This document shows, one piece after another, positions 15,666 to 23,631 of a stretch of 64,000 nucleotides of DNA. Under the pieces are notes generated by a model. That model worked only from the letters and a program-made list of their open reading frames with translations. It made no database searches and was not told the DNA's origin. Origin of the DNA: Prevotellaceae bacterium HUN156 (GTDB taxonomy: Bacteria > Bacteroidota > Bacteroidia > Bacteroidales > Bacteroidaceae). The DNA is taken from positions 1 through 64,000 of the forward strand of contig FPIT01000012.1 in NCBI GenBank assembly GCA_900119285.1, written 5' to 3'. Position numbers and translations under genes: made by a program. How positions within the stretch are numbered: position 1 is the stretch's first letter; each line of letters starts with the position of its first letter.

Positions 15666-16787
15666 TTATTTTCCGTCTAATTGGCGCTTGCCACGGACAT
15701 AAGAGCCCTGGGCGGTGATATTGCCATTGCGGTCTTTCTCTACAAAACGACCATCGCGACGGTCATCGACATAAGAGCCTTCAAAACGAAGACCTTCCTT
15801 ATTCTCTTCGATGGCTGGTCCATGGCGTTTACCGTCTTTGAAATGACCACGGAACTTAGACCCGTCCGCATAGCGGGCAATACCCTCTCCATGGATAGTA
15901 CCATTGCGGAACTGTCCTTCGAACATATCACCATTCTTCATGGTCAGCTTACCACGGCCATTGGGTTTATCATTCTTCCATTCACCTTGGTAGGTGTTTC
16001 CGTTTTTCCATACCAACGTACCAATTCCGTGCTTGTCGCCCTTATTAAACTGGCCCGTATAGCGGTCGCCATTGGCATAGCGGAAGATGCCCTGACCTGT
16101 GCGCTCACCATTGACATAGTCGCCATCATAAAGGTCACCATTCTGGAACTTATAGATACCTTTACCATTCTGCAGGTCGTTGTTAAACGAACCCACATAA
16201 GCATCGCCATTGGCATAGCGGAAGGTTCCTCTACCTTGCTGGTGATTTTCTTTCCACTGGCCATCATACGAAGAGCCATTGCCCCAGTTGAAGACACCTT
16301 TACCGTCTTTCTTGTCATTCAACCACTCACCATCGTAGTAGGCACCACTCTTATAGGTATAGCGACCTTTTCCATGACGCATGCTCATCTTCCACATACC
16401 GTCATAGACATCGCCATTATAGTAGTACATTACGCCATGACCTTCTTGTTCATCGCGATACCACAAACCAACATACTTATTATTATTGTTGAAATAGAAG
16501 GTTCCTTTTCCGTGCTGATGATCCTGCATCCACTGACCTTCATATTTCTCGCCATCATGGAAAGTATAGACACCATATCCCTGACGCTTACCTTTCACAT
16601 ATTCACCTTCAAAGCGGTCACCGTCTTTCCAGGTAGTGACACCCTTTCCATGCGGTTTACCCGCCATCATCTCACCCTTATACTCACCTCCATCTTTCAT
16701 TTTACAAGAGCCAAGGGTTATCTTTTGCGCTGCCACCGACAGTGTCAGCATGGTACTTATTGTGAGAAATATATATCGAATATTCAT
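15666..16787 (-). CDS. Secreted MORN-repeat protein (373 aa)
   Basis: Signal peptide (1-20) followed by about 14 back-to-back MORN repeats of about 23 residues (pattern YxGxWxxxxxxGxGxxxxxNGxxY), covering residues 30-365. MORN repeats form extended beta sheets that often bind lipid or protein partners; the role here is unknown. No enzyme domain is fused. A -7 element is present upstream (16811-16818, minus). The long open frame on the opposite strand is a by-product of this repetitive sequence. Confidence 0.85.
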   Translation of the reverse strand: MNIRYIFLTISTMLTLSVAAQKITLGSCKMKDGGEYKGEMMAGKPHGKGVTTWKDGDRFEGEYVKGKRQGYGVYTFHDGEKYEGQWMQDHQHGKGTFYFNNNNKYVGLWYRDEQEGHGVMYYYNGDVYDGMWKMSMRHGKGRYTYKSGAYYDGEWLNDKKDGKGVFNWGNGSSYDGQWKENHQQGRGTFRYANGDAYVGSFNNDLQNGKGIYKFQNGDLYDGDYVNGERTGQGIFRYANGDRYTGQFNKGDKHGIGTLVWKNGNTYQGEWKNDKPNGRGKLTMKNGDMFEGQFRNGTIHGEGIARYADGSKFRGHFKDGKRHGPAIEENKEGLRFEGSYVDDRRDGRFVEKDRNGNITAQGSYVRGKRQLDGK

Positions 16788-16810
16788 AGTAAATCCATAT
16801 TATTATCTTA

Positions 16811-16818
16811 CAAAGGTA
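16811..16818 (-). promoter_or_regulatory. Promoter of MORN protein gene (-7 element)
   Basis: TACCTTTG on the minus strand, 23 nt before ATG 16787; divergent from the kdsB promoter. Confidence 0.6.
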
Positions 16819-16862
16819 TAAAATAATTCATAATTCATACCTCTTAATTCACAAATATTTCA

Positions 16863-16870
16863 TACCTTTG
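16863..16870 (+). promoter_or_regulatory. kdsB promoter (-7 element)
   Basis: TACCTTTG, 19 nt before ATG 16890, giving a leader of about 15 nt. Confidence 0.6.
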
Positions 16871-16889
16871 CAGTAAATTTACATTTATT

Positions 16890-17633
16890 ATGAAATTCAT
16901 TGCTATTATACCCGCTCGCTACGCTTCTACGCGTTTTCCGGGCAAGCCATTAGCCATGTTAGGCGGAAAAACTGTCATTCAGCGTGTTTACGAACAAGCA
17001 ACAGCAGTTTTAGGCGAGGCCTATGTTGCCACAGATGACGAACGTATCTATCAGGCTGTGGAAGCATTTGGTGGTCGTGCTGTTATGACACGAAACGACC
17101 ACAGAAGCGGAACAGACCGTATTGAAGAGGCAGCAGAAAAGATACAGACCAATGCCGATGTAATTATCAATATACAGGGCGATGAGCCATTTATCCAAGC
17201 CTCGCAGATTAAAACACTGATGCGCCTTTTTGATGACCCCACCACACAGATTGGAACACTGGGCAAGCGTTTTGACACGATGGAGGCAGCGAAGAATCCT
17301 AATTCTCCAAAGATTGTATGCGACCGTCGTGGTTTTGCCCTGTACTTCAGTCGTTCGGTGATTCCTTTCGTTCGTGGAAAGGAAGAAGCCACATGGATAG
17401 AGCATTATCCATTCCTCAAGCATCTGGGTATTTATGCTTATCGCAGAAAAGCACTTCATGAGGTAACACAACTGGCACAAACACCCTTAGAGTTGGCGGA
17501 AAGCTTAGAGCAACTTCGCTGGTTGGAGAATGGTTATCGCATTCGTGTAGGAATCACTGACGTTGAAACGGTAGGTATTGATACGCCAGAAGACCTACAA
17601 CGAGCAGAAGAATTTCTTAAAACACAGTTTTAG
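16890..17633 (+). CDS. kdsB: 3-deoxy-manno-octulosonate cytidylyltransferase
   Basis: Activates Kdo with CTP for lipopolysaccharide core synthesis in the cytoplasm. The start IIPARYASTRFPGKPLAMLGGKTVIQRV holds the nucleotide-binding Arg and Lys; INIQGDEPFI contributes the metal-binding Asp; TPLELAESLEQLRWLENG is typical of the C-terminal part. 247 residues, normal for KdsB. Single gene with its own promoter, followed by a strong hairpin terminator. Confidence 0.95.
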   Translation: MKFIAIIPARYASTRFPGKPLAMLGGKTVIQRVYEQATAVLGEAYVATDDERIYQAVEAFGGRAVMTRNDHRSGTDRIEEAAEKIQTNADVIINIQGDEPFIQASQIKTLMRLFDDPTTQIGTLGKRFDTMEAAKNPNSPKIVCDRRGFALYFSRSVIPFVRGKEEATWIEHYPFLKHLGIYAYRRKALHEVTQLAQTPLELAESLEQLRWLENGYRIRVGITDVETVGIDTPEDLQRAEEFLKTQF

Positions 17634-17653
17634 AGGTAAGAAGTGAGAAATAA

Positions 17654-17693
17654 AAGGTGAGAAGTGAAATACCACTTCTCACCTTCTGTTTTT
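17654..17693. terminator. Hairpin terminator made from an intergenic repeat
   Basis: 13-bp perfect stem AAGGTGAGAAGTG (17654-17666) / CACTTCTCACCTT (17673-17685), then a short T run from 17689. It lies between convergent kdsB and the DnaJ-like gene. The GAGAAGTGAGAAAT-type repeat is the same family that appears in frame in the addB-like gene. Confidence 0.6.
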
Positions 17694-18342
17694 ATCCTTG
17701 CATTTCTCGTAGCAGTTGTTTCTGTCGTTCTGTCAATCCCGTTGGCAACTTTACCTGATAGGTAAGAATCAGATCTGTACCTCCCCTGCCCTTTCCACGC
17801 AATCGCACTTTAGTACCAGGTTGTGTCTCGGGTTTTACTTTCAGTCTCAATCGTTCACCACTACCTGTTGTCACCATGATGTCGCCACCCAGCATAGCTG
17901 TGTATAAGTCGATGGTAACTGTAGCTTGCGTATTCTTAGGCGCCTCTTTATAACTCTGAGCGCCTCGCATACCACCTCCAAACAAATCTTGGAAGAACGA
18001 TGAGAAGCCTCCAGCACCACCCGAAGAGAATGACGAAAAGTCAAAGCCCTCAAAAGGATTACCGCCACCTCTGCCATAACCGCCAAAGCCACCACCAGCT
18101 TTCTCATAGGCTTCAGCCTGTTTCCATTGTTCTCCATACTTATCGTACTTGGCACGTTTCTCTGGATCACCAATCACATCGTAGGCTTCGGTCAGCGCCT
18201 GGAACTTAGCTTTTGCCTTGGGATCATCAGGATGCAAATCGGGGTGGAACTGCTTGGCACGCTTCAAGTAAGCGCGCTTTACATCTTTCTGCGGTATCGT
18301 CTTATCGACACCTAAAATTTTATAATAGTCAATGAATGCCAT
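17692..18342 (-). CDS. DnaJ-like co-chaperone, CbpA type, short (216 aa)
   Basis: N-terminal J domain (about 1-70) with HPD in KQFHPDLHPDDP, then a Gly/Phe-rich linker (GGGFGGYGRGGG to about 125), then one C-terminal substrate-binding domain. There is no Cys-rich zinc finger, so it resembles CbpA rather than DnaJ, but at 216 residues it is shorter than the roughly 300 of CbpA and lacks a second C-terminal domain. It would stimulate Hsp70 ATPase. A clear GGAGG lies 7 nt before the ATG (18350-18354), rare in this window and suggestive of efficient translation. Confidence 0.85.
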   Translation of the reverse strand: MAFIDYYKILGVDKTIPQKDVKRAYLKRAKQFHPDLHPDDPKAKAKFQALTEAYDVIGDPEKRAKYDKYGEQWKQAEAYEKAGGGFGGYGRGGGNPFEGFDFSSFSSGGAGGFSSFFQDLFGGGMRGAQSYKEAPKNTQATVTIDLYTAMLGGDIMVTTGSGERLRLKVKPETQPGTKVRLRGKGRGGTDLILTYQVKLPTGLTERQKQLLREMQG

Positions 18343-18349
18343 AACTATA

Positions 18350-18354
18350 CCTCC
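18350..18354 (-). promoter_or_regulatory. Shine-Dalgarno sequence of DnaJ-like gene
   Basis: GGAGG on the minus strand, 7 nt before ATG 18342. Most genes here have no such site, so it stands out. Confidence 0.55.
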
Positions 18355-18431
18355 ACTTTTTTATTTATTTCTTTTAACCTTTCATCAGCAAAAAGCGTGC
18401 CTAAGGGCTTGGTGAATAAAAAAATAATATC

Positions 18432-18439
18432 TACCTTTG
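18432..18439 (+). promoter_or_regulatory. Promoter of 5'-nucleotidase gene (-7 element)
   Basis: TACCTTTG, 39 nt before ATG 18479. Confidence 0.55.
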
Positions 18440-18478
18440 CAAAAACATTAAAGATTAACATTTCTGCAAATACTACTT

Positions 18479-20218
18479 ATGAAAAAGACTACGATCATAA
18501 TAGCACTGATGTGCATGAGTATGACCGCTATGGCAAAACAAGCAAAAACAGTCACCTTACGCCTTATTGAGACCTCTGACGTACACGGAGCATTCTTCCC
18601 ATACAATTTCACAGAGCGTCGTCCCATGAAGGGAACCATGGCACGTGTCAGCACATACCTAAAGCGTCAGCGAAAAGAATATGGCAACAACCTTATCCTA
18701 CTTGACAATGGTGATATTCTGCAAGGTCAACCCACCTGCTACTACACCAACTTCATAAAGACTGATGCGCCGAATATTGCCGCTGAGGTTATCAACTATC
18801 TGCAATATGACGCTGAGACTTTTGGCAATCATGATATAGAACCTGGCCATGCAGTCTATGACAAATGGATTAAGGATGTAAAGTGTCCGATGTTGGGCGC
18901 TAACATCATTAATACCAAGACAGGCAAGCCGTATGTCGAGCCCTATACCATCATAGAGCGCGAAGGTGTTCGTGTAGCCGTATTAGGCATGCTGACACCA
19001 GCTATCCCCAATTGGTTGAGCGAGGATATATGGACAGGCTTGCACTTTGAAGATATGACGATGTGCGCTCGCCAATGGGTGAAGGTTTTAAAAGAAGAAG
19101 AACATGCTGATGTCATTGTCGGCCTCTTCCATAGCGGATGGGAAGGCGGCATCGTTACCAATGAGTACGAAGAGGATGTTGCTAAGAAGGTTGCCGAAGA
19201 AGTAGAAGGCTTTGATGTTATCTTCTTCGGTCACGACCATCAGGCTCGCAATGCCACTATCAATGGTGTGCTCTGTCTTGATCCAGCCAACAATGCCGTA
19301 AACGTAGCACAGGCCACAATACAGTTGAAAGTGGGAAGTGGAAAGAAAGGTAAAAACAGCAAGCGCGTTGAGGTTATCAGCAAGAAGGGCGAGATAGTAG
19401 ACATCACTGGCGAAGCGATTGACGAAGAATACACCAACCACTTCCAACAACAAATCAATGAGGTGCGTCAGTATGTAGAACGACAGATTGGCACATTTGC
19501 CACAACCATTCGCTCTCGCGACTCATTCTTTGGCTCTGCAGCATTTACCGATTACATTCACGCCTTACAGTTGGAAGAAACGCATGCCGACATCTCTATC
19601 ACAGCTCCTCTCACTTTTAATACTGATATCAAAGCGGGTCCTGTATACATGAGCGACATGTTTAAACTTTACCGCTACGAGAATAAAGTCTACACACTGC
19701 GAATGACAGGTGAAGAGGTGCGCAAGCATTTGGAAATGAGCTACGACCTATGGGTAAACACTATGAAGAGTGCTGACGACCATATTATGCAGCTTTCTGA
19801 GAGCACACAGGGCGATATGCAGCGCATGGGATTCAAGAATCTGACTTTCAACTTCGACTCTGCAGCAGGTATTGACTACGTAGTGGATGTTACCAAGCCC
19901 AACGGACAGAAAGTACAGATACTACAATTCTCAGATGGCAGACCATTTGACGAGAAAGCGTGGTATACAGTAGTGATGAATAGCTATCGTGGCAATGGTG
20001 GAGGAGAACTGCTTACCCATGGAGCAGGCATTCCCAAAGACTCCATCGAAAGTCGCATTATCTATAAGAGCGAGCGCGACCAGCGCTTCTATCTCACCAA
20101 GAAGATTGAGCGTGAAGGTACCGTTAACGCTAAAGCACTCAACAACTGGCGATTCATTCCCGAGGAGTGGACTCGTCCGGCTATTGAGCGAGACAGAAAG
20201 GCTATTTTTGGAGATTGA
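18479..20218 (+). CDS. Exported 5'-nucleotidase / 2',3'-cyclic phosphodiesterase family protein (579 aa)
   Basis: Signal peptide (about 1-19, ending AMA), then a calcineurin-like metallophosphatase domain with SDVHG, DNGDILQG, FGNHDIEPG, FHSGWEGG and FGHDHQ, which supply the two-metal site. A C-terminal 5'-nucleotidase domain (about 330-560) has the substrate segment RGNGGGELL. Together these define the UshA-type periplasmic nucleotidases that release phosphate and nucleosides from nucleotides. Length is normal. The gene is followed by repeat DNA and then nudC, another nucleotide hydrolase. Confidence 0.9.
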   Translation: MKKTTIIIALMCMSMTAMAKQAKTVTLRLIETSDVHGAFFPYNFTERRPMKGTMARVSTYLKRQRKEYGNNLILLDNGDILQGQPTCYYTNFIKTDAPNIAAEVINYLQYDAETFGNHDIEPGHAVYDKWIKDVKCPMLGANIINTKTGKPYVEPYTIIEREGVRVAVLGMLTPAIPNWLSEDIWTGLHFEDMTMCARQWVKVLKEEEHADVIVGLFHSGWEGGIVTNEYEEDVAKKVAEEVEGFDVIFFGHDHQARNATINGVLCLDPANNAVNVAQATIQLKVGSGKKGKNSKRVEVISKKGEIVDITGEAIDEEYTNHFQQQINEVRQYVERQIGTFATTIRSRDSFFGSAAFTDYIHALQLEETHADISITAPLTFNTDIKAGPVYMSDMFKLYRYENKVYTLRMTGEEVRKHLEMSYDLWVNTMKSADDHIMQLSESTQGDMQRMGFKNLTFNFDSAAGIDYVVDVTKPNGQKVQILQFSDGRPFDEKAWYTVVMNSYRGNGGGELLTHGAGIPKDSIESRIIYKSERDQRFYLTKKIEREGTVNAKALNNWRFIPEEWTRPAIERDRKAIFGD

Positions 20219-20339
20219 ACGTTGAACATTGAACATTGAACATTGAAGGCTGCGATTAAGCGAGAGCAGAGTCAAAACAAGTTTTGAACTATGCCGAGCG
20301 TGAGCAGGCTCGATGTGAAATATCAACATTGAAGATTAA
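20219..20339. repeat. Intergenic repeat: tandem AACATTG units
   Basis: Starts with AACGTTGAACATTGAACATT-type tandem 8-mers (20219-20246), the same family as the ends of the S23 cassette at 49.3-49.7 kb. Then come GAGCGTGAGCAGGC-type sequence and AACATTGAAGATTAA up to nudC. No promoter was recognised, so nudC may be read from upstream. Confidence 0.55.
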
Positions 20340-21089
20340 ATGAAATACTTTGTTTTTTGTCAGAGCGACCTTGTATTAGAGAAGGTTGGAGAAAGCTATC
20401 AGATTCCAACAGAAGAACCGACCGAGCTAAAGCCATGGACTACGGTGATGGACATTGATGGTGCCAAGGCATATCGTATAGACCAACCCATTACAGACTC
20501 AGACCGCTATGAGATGTGCGGACTGCGTGCAAGCTACTATAAGTTGTCTGAAGCAGACTACCGTTTGGCAGGAAAATGCCACGAACTGCTTTATTGGGAT
20601 CAGAACACAAAGTTTTGTGGTGTCTGTGGTGGCACGATGCACTTCGATACGCCTATCTCTAAAAAGTGTGACCAATGTGGTAAAGAGATATGGCCCTTGC
20701 TGGCTCCTGCTGTTATCGTATTGGTACGTAAGGGCGATGAAGTATTGTTGGTACATGCCAACAACTTCCGCGATGACCACTACGGACTGGTGGCAGGTTT
20801 TGTTGAGACTGGCGAGACACTGGAAGAGGCCGTCCATCGTGAAGTGATGGAGGAAACAGGATTGCATATTACCAACCTGCGCTATTTCGGTTCTCAGCCA
20901 TGGCCCTACCCTTGTGGACTGATGGTAGGTTTCACTGCAGACTACGATGGTGGACAGATACACTTGCAGCGTTCCGAGCTTTCAAAAGGGGCATGGTTTG
21001 ACCGTAATCACTTGCCACATATTCCTGAAAAACTATCAATAGCGCGCCAACTTCTTGATAGTTGGCTGGAGGAAGGAGAGAAGAAGTAA
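20340..21089 (+). CDS. nudC: NAD(+) diphosphatase (NudC-type Nudix hydrolase)
   Basis: Hydrolyses NAD(H) to NMN and AMP and can remove NAD caps from RNA. An N-terminal domain is followed by a four-Cys zinc ribbon (FCGVCGG ... CDQCGKEIWP) and a Nudix domain with GFVETGETLEEAVHREVMEETGL, then SQPWPYPCGLMVGF, the SQPWPFPxS-type motif that separates NudC from other Nudix enzymes. The usual Ser after PFP is replaced by Cys here. 249 residues, normal length. Confidence 0.92.
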   Translation: MKYFVFCQSDLVLEKVGESYQIPTEEPTELKPWTTVMDIDGAKAYRIDQPITDSDRYEMCGLRASYYKLSEADYRLAGKCHELLYWDQNTKFCGVCGGTMHFDTPISKKCDQCGKEIWPLLAPAVIVLVRKGDEVLLVHANNFRDDHYGLVAGFVETGETLEEAVHREVMEETGLHITNLRYFGSQPWPYPCGLMVGFTADYDGGQIHLQRSELSKGAWFDRNHLPHIPEKLSIARQLLDSWLEEGEKK

Positions 21090-21155
21090 ACCAACAAACT
21101 TTCGCTTAAAAGTAATCATAAAGTTCAAACTTCAAATTTCAAACTTCAAAGAAAT

Positions 21156-22583
21156 ATGAAGAGACTGCGTTCCATAGCAACCTTTGCCGATATATTGGTG
21201 TTGGCACTCGTCGTGGTACTTAACCCGCTGAGTCCTTTACAACCTTCTTATCGTCTCACTCCTCCACCACATATTCCAGCCAAGATAGAAATACACTATT
21301 ATAAAGATATTAAGTCCGACTCTACTCTGGCTGCTCACATCGAGAATGAAATGGACGAGATGCGCTACTATCTGAAAGTGCATAACGTGGCAGACGAAGG
21401 CTATCAATATGTAGCGCAGTATAATACGCAGTTATTACAGAAAGCTAAAATTTTATCTAGCCAAGCCAGCCCATCTAGTCAGGCTAGAAAGGCTAGAAAA
21501 ACTATTAGAGTTACTATCCCAGCTAAGTTGCGCCCTATGATAGCCGTTAAAACTATGGGAGGCTATTGGAAGGCAGGACATTTCTATCTTGGCAAGCTCA
21601 ACGGCAAAGGTATTACTCGCGACCGCCAGAGTCGCATTGTATCTGCAGTATGGTCGGCAGATACAGTAGTCTATGGAATGCGCATTGATGAACAAGGACG
21701 CTATGAAGGACAGATGGACTCCCTTTTACAAGCTCGTGGACAAGGAATACAGGACGAATGGGATGGTTGCCACAAGGAAGGCTACTGGCTTGATGACAAG
21801 ATGCATGGCTTTGGCTTCGACTCTTCACCACATCATCAGTTGCATGTAGGAGAATGGAAGACTGGCAAGTTCTTAGGCGAGAAACTGAAGTATACCGCAG
21901 AACGCATCTATGGTATTGACATCTCGCGCCATCAGCACGAGAAAGGTCGCCATCGCTATGGCATCAATTGGTCGCAGTTGCGCATCACTTCACTAGGAAA
22001 GCGTCACGATGCACAAGGACGTACCTTCCCGGTTTCCTTTATCTACATTAAGTCTACCGAAGGAACTACCATACGCAATCGCTACTTCATGCAAGACTAT
22101 ATGAAAGCTAAGAAACACGGCATTCATGTGGGAGCCTATCACTTCTTCTCTATGAAGACCAGCGCAGAGGCTCAAGCAAACTATTTTCTGAATCACACAC
22201 TATTCCGTAAAGGTGATTTTCCTCCTGTGCTTGACGTAGAGCCTACCGATGCACAGATCCGTCAAATTGGAGGCGACGACGAGCTGATGCGACGCATTCG
22301 CATCTTTATGCAAATGGTGGAAAAGCGCACAGGAATGCGTCCCATCCTCTACATCAGTCAGATGTTTATCAACAAGCACATGGCAAACGCTGCAGACATC
22401 AAAAAGAATTACAATGTATGGATTGCCCGTTATGGTCAGTACAAGCCTGACGTGCGACTGGTTTACTGGCAGCTATGTCCTGATGGTCGCGTCAACGGCA
22501 TCACAGGAGAAGTAGATATCAACGTATTTAATGGCTACAAAAATCAGTTTGACGAATTTGTCAAAACCGGCTTTCACAAATAG
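21156..22583 (+). CDS. GH25 muramidase with MORN-like N-terminal region (475 aa)
   Basis: An N-terminal hydrophobic segment (about 12-27) suggests export or membrane anchoring. Residues about 130-235 have MORN-like pieces (GGYWKAGHFYLGKLNGKG). From about 250 comes a glycoside hydrolase 25 domain: YGIDISRHQ with a catalytic Asp, YIKSTEGT, GAYHFFS and DVEP (near 358). GH25 enzymes cleave the MurNAc-GlcNAc bond of peptidoglycan. Residues about 102-115 (SSQASPSSQARKARKT) are coded by a CTAG-rich repeat at 21457-21500. The gene overlaps the convergent trmN6 by 10 nt. Confidence 0.87.
   Translation: MKRLRSIATFADILVLALVVVLNPLSPLQPSYRLTPPPHIPAKIEIHYYKDIKSDSTLAAHIENEMDEMRYYLKVHNVADEGYQYVAQYNTQLLQKAKILSSQASPSSQARKARKTIRVTIPAKLRPMIAVKTMGGYWKAGHFYLGKLNGKGITRDRQSRIVSAVWSADTVVYGMRIDEQGRYEGQMDSLLQARGQGIQDEWDGCHKEGYWLDDKMHGFGFDSSPHHQLHVGEWKTGKFLGEKLKYTAERIYGIDISRHQHEKGRHRYGINWSQLRITSLGKRHDAQGRTFPVSFIYIKSTEGTTIRNRYFMQDYMKAKKHGIHVGAYHFFSMKTSAEAQANYFLNHTLFRKGDFPPVLDVEPTDAQIRQIGGDDELMRRIRIFMQMVEKRTGMRPILYISQMFINKHMANAADIKKNYNVWIARYGQYKPDVRLVYWQLCPDGRVNGITGEVDINVFNGYKNQFDEFVKTGFHK
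21457..21500. repeat. CTAG-rich repeat inside muramidase gene
   Basis: TCTAGCCAAGCCAGCCC, then TCTAGTCAGGCTAGAAAGG and CTAGAAAA, with inverted CTAG-based symmetry. It is read in frame and codes for a Ser/Ala/Lys/Arg linker. Confidence 0.5.
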
Positions 22584-23233
22584 AATTCTTTAGTCAGTTC
22601 CTGATAAGTATCCGAGCCGATAGTCAGTTGTTCTTGTTTACAAGGACAAGGATGCTTCTTGAAAGACAGCAAATAGCGCTTAGCCGGTTTCTTTTCTGTG
22701 GTCTTCACTGCGCACATCCTACAAGGAAAGAATCCAACAAAAACAGCTTCATCTTCCATTCGTTTACGATAATCGAACGGCACCACCACACTCAGCTCTC
22801 CATCATCGCTCAACAAGCGCCAAGCAGCTTGCATCAGTTCGGCATAAGATAGTGTCTGGGTATGACGAGCCATATTACGCTGTTTATCAGGAGCCGCCAA
22901 AGAGTCGATAAAGAATGGCGGATTACTGATGATAGCGTCATACTCGCCTTGATGTTCCTGTAGCGTATCGTGAAGGACTGTAATCTGTCGAGCAAAGGGT
23001 GATTGCGTCACATTCTGCTGCGCTTGTTTTACAGCACCCTCATCGATATCTATGGCTGTCACCTGAGCATCTGGATAGCGCTGTGCCATCATTAAGGCAA
23101 TAATTCCAGTGCCCGTACCAGCATCCAAAACACGTTGACCACCATTGGCCCACGCTCCTAACAGTACGCCATCGGTCCCAACCTTCATGGCGCACAATTC
23201 CTGATGTATGGTAAACTGCTTGAACTGAAACAT
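22574..23233 (-). CDS. trmN6: tRNA1(Val) (adenine(37)-N6)-methyltransferase
   Basis: SAM-dependent N6-adenine methyltransferase of the YfiC/TrmN6 type, 219 residues. Motif I is VLDAGTGTGIIALMMAQR; motif IV is AIISNPPFF, the NPPF of N6-adenine enzymes. The N-terminal FQFKQFTIHQELCAMKVGTDGVLLGAWA is typical of the family. The frame is open to 23290, but the -7 element lies at 23238-23245, so ATG 23233 is the only sensible start and the mRNA would have almost no leader. Confidence 0.88.
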   Translation of the reverse strand: MFQFKQFTIHQELCAMKVGTDGVLLGAWANGGQRVLDAGTGTGIIALMMAQRYPDAQVTAIDIDEGAVKQAQQNVTQSPFARQITVLHDTLQEHQGEYDAIISNPPFFIDSLAAPDKQRNMARHTQTLSYAELMQAAWRLLSDDGELSVVVPFDYRKRMEDEAVFVGFFPCRMCAVKTTEKKPAKRYLLSFKKHPCPCKQEQLTIGSDTYQELTKEFYL

Positions 23234-23237
23234 GGTG

Positions 23238-23264
23238 CAAAAGTAGTGCAAATCGTAAACAATA
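23238..23264 (-). promoter_or_regulatory. trmN6 promoter abutting the start codon
   Basis: TACTTTTG (23238-23245, minus), with TTTTG about 19 bp upstream. The predicted start point falls on or within a few bases of ATG 23233, so the transcript should be leaderless or nearly so. Confidence 0.6.
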
Positions 23265-23300
23265 CAAAACAAAATGCGCACTTTTTGCATAAGATCCTTC

Positions 23301-23389
23301 GTACCCCCCGACCCCTCCCCTCTTAGAATAAGCCCCCCTCTCTACTCTTATAGAGAGAGGGAGGGCTATAAGAGGGGGAGAAGGGGTAC
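23301..23389. repeat. C/G-rich imperfect palindrome upstream of lon
   Basis: GTACCCC at the left end pairs with GGGGTAC at the right; inside, CCCCTCCCCTCTTA pairs with TAAGAGGGGGAG and CCCTCTCTA with TAGAGAGAGGG. It is an 89-bp element able to form one long hairpin. It sits between divergent trmN6 and lon, upstream of both promoters, so a terminator role is unlikely; it looks like an inserted repeat of the type also found in the recombinase gene. Confidence 0.6.
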
Positions 23390-23430
23390 TTCGGGATTTT
23401 CAAAAAAAAGTTTGCACTTTCAAACCTTTC

Positions 23431-23518
23431 GAATAATGCAATAATTCGCCTCGAATTATGCCGTCAAACTATCCGAATTATGCCGTCAAACTCCTCGAAT
23501 TATGCCGTCAAACTATTC
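23431..23518 (+). repeat. Four tandem 22-bp units upstream of lon
   Basis: Units start at 23431, 23453, 23475 and 23497. The last three share the 17-mer GAATTATGCCGTCAAAC followed by a variable pentamer (TATCC, TCCTC, TATTC); the first is diverged (GAATAATGC...). The same unit, in both orientations, recurs at 51265-51395. Confidence 0.8.
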
Positions 23519-23614
23519 GCAAGCCGTATTCACACAAAAATAATCGATATCAATATTTTTGCACAAGATATTAAAATATCTTATCACTTGTGCCAATATT
23601 TCAAGATTATTTTG

Positions 23615-23622
23615 TACCTTTG
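23615..23622 (+). promoter_or_regulatory. lon promoter (-7 element)
   Basis: TACCTTTG, 9 nt before ATG 23632, giving a very short leader. It rules out the longer frame that begins at 23590. Confidence 0.6.
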
Positions 23623-23631
23623 CACCCTATT

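Noticed and set aside
15681..16826. Long open frame on the plus strand (381 codons)
   Set aside because: It is the antisense of the MORN-repeat gene; the repetitive Gly/Tyr codons leave the opposite strand free of stops. No recognisable domain, and the minus-strand protein has a signal peptide and clear repeats.
23301..23389. Intrinsic terminator upstream of lon
   Set aside because: It lies upstream of both divergent genes, so neither transcript would run into it, and no T run follows; better seen as an inserted palindromic repeat.
23431..23518. CRISPR-like array
   Set aside because: Unit length is 22 bp with only 5 variable bases, no spacers, and no cas genes in the window.
23590..23631. 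Upstream in-frame start for lon (ATG 23590)
   Set aside because: The -7 promoter element at 23615-23622 lies inside this extension, so it would not be transcribed.
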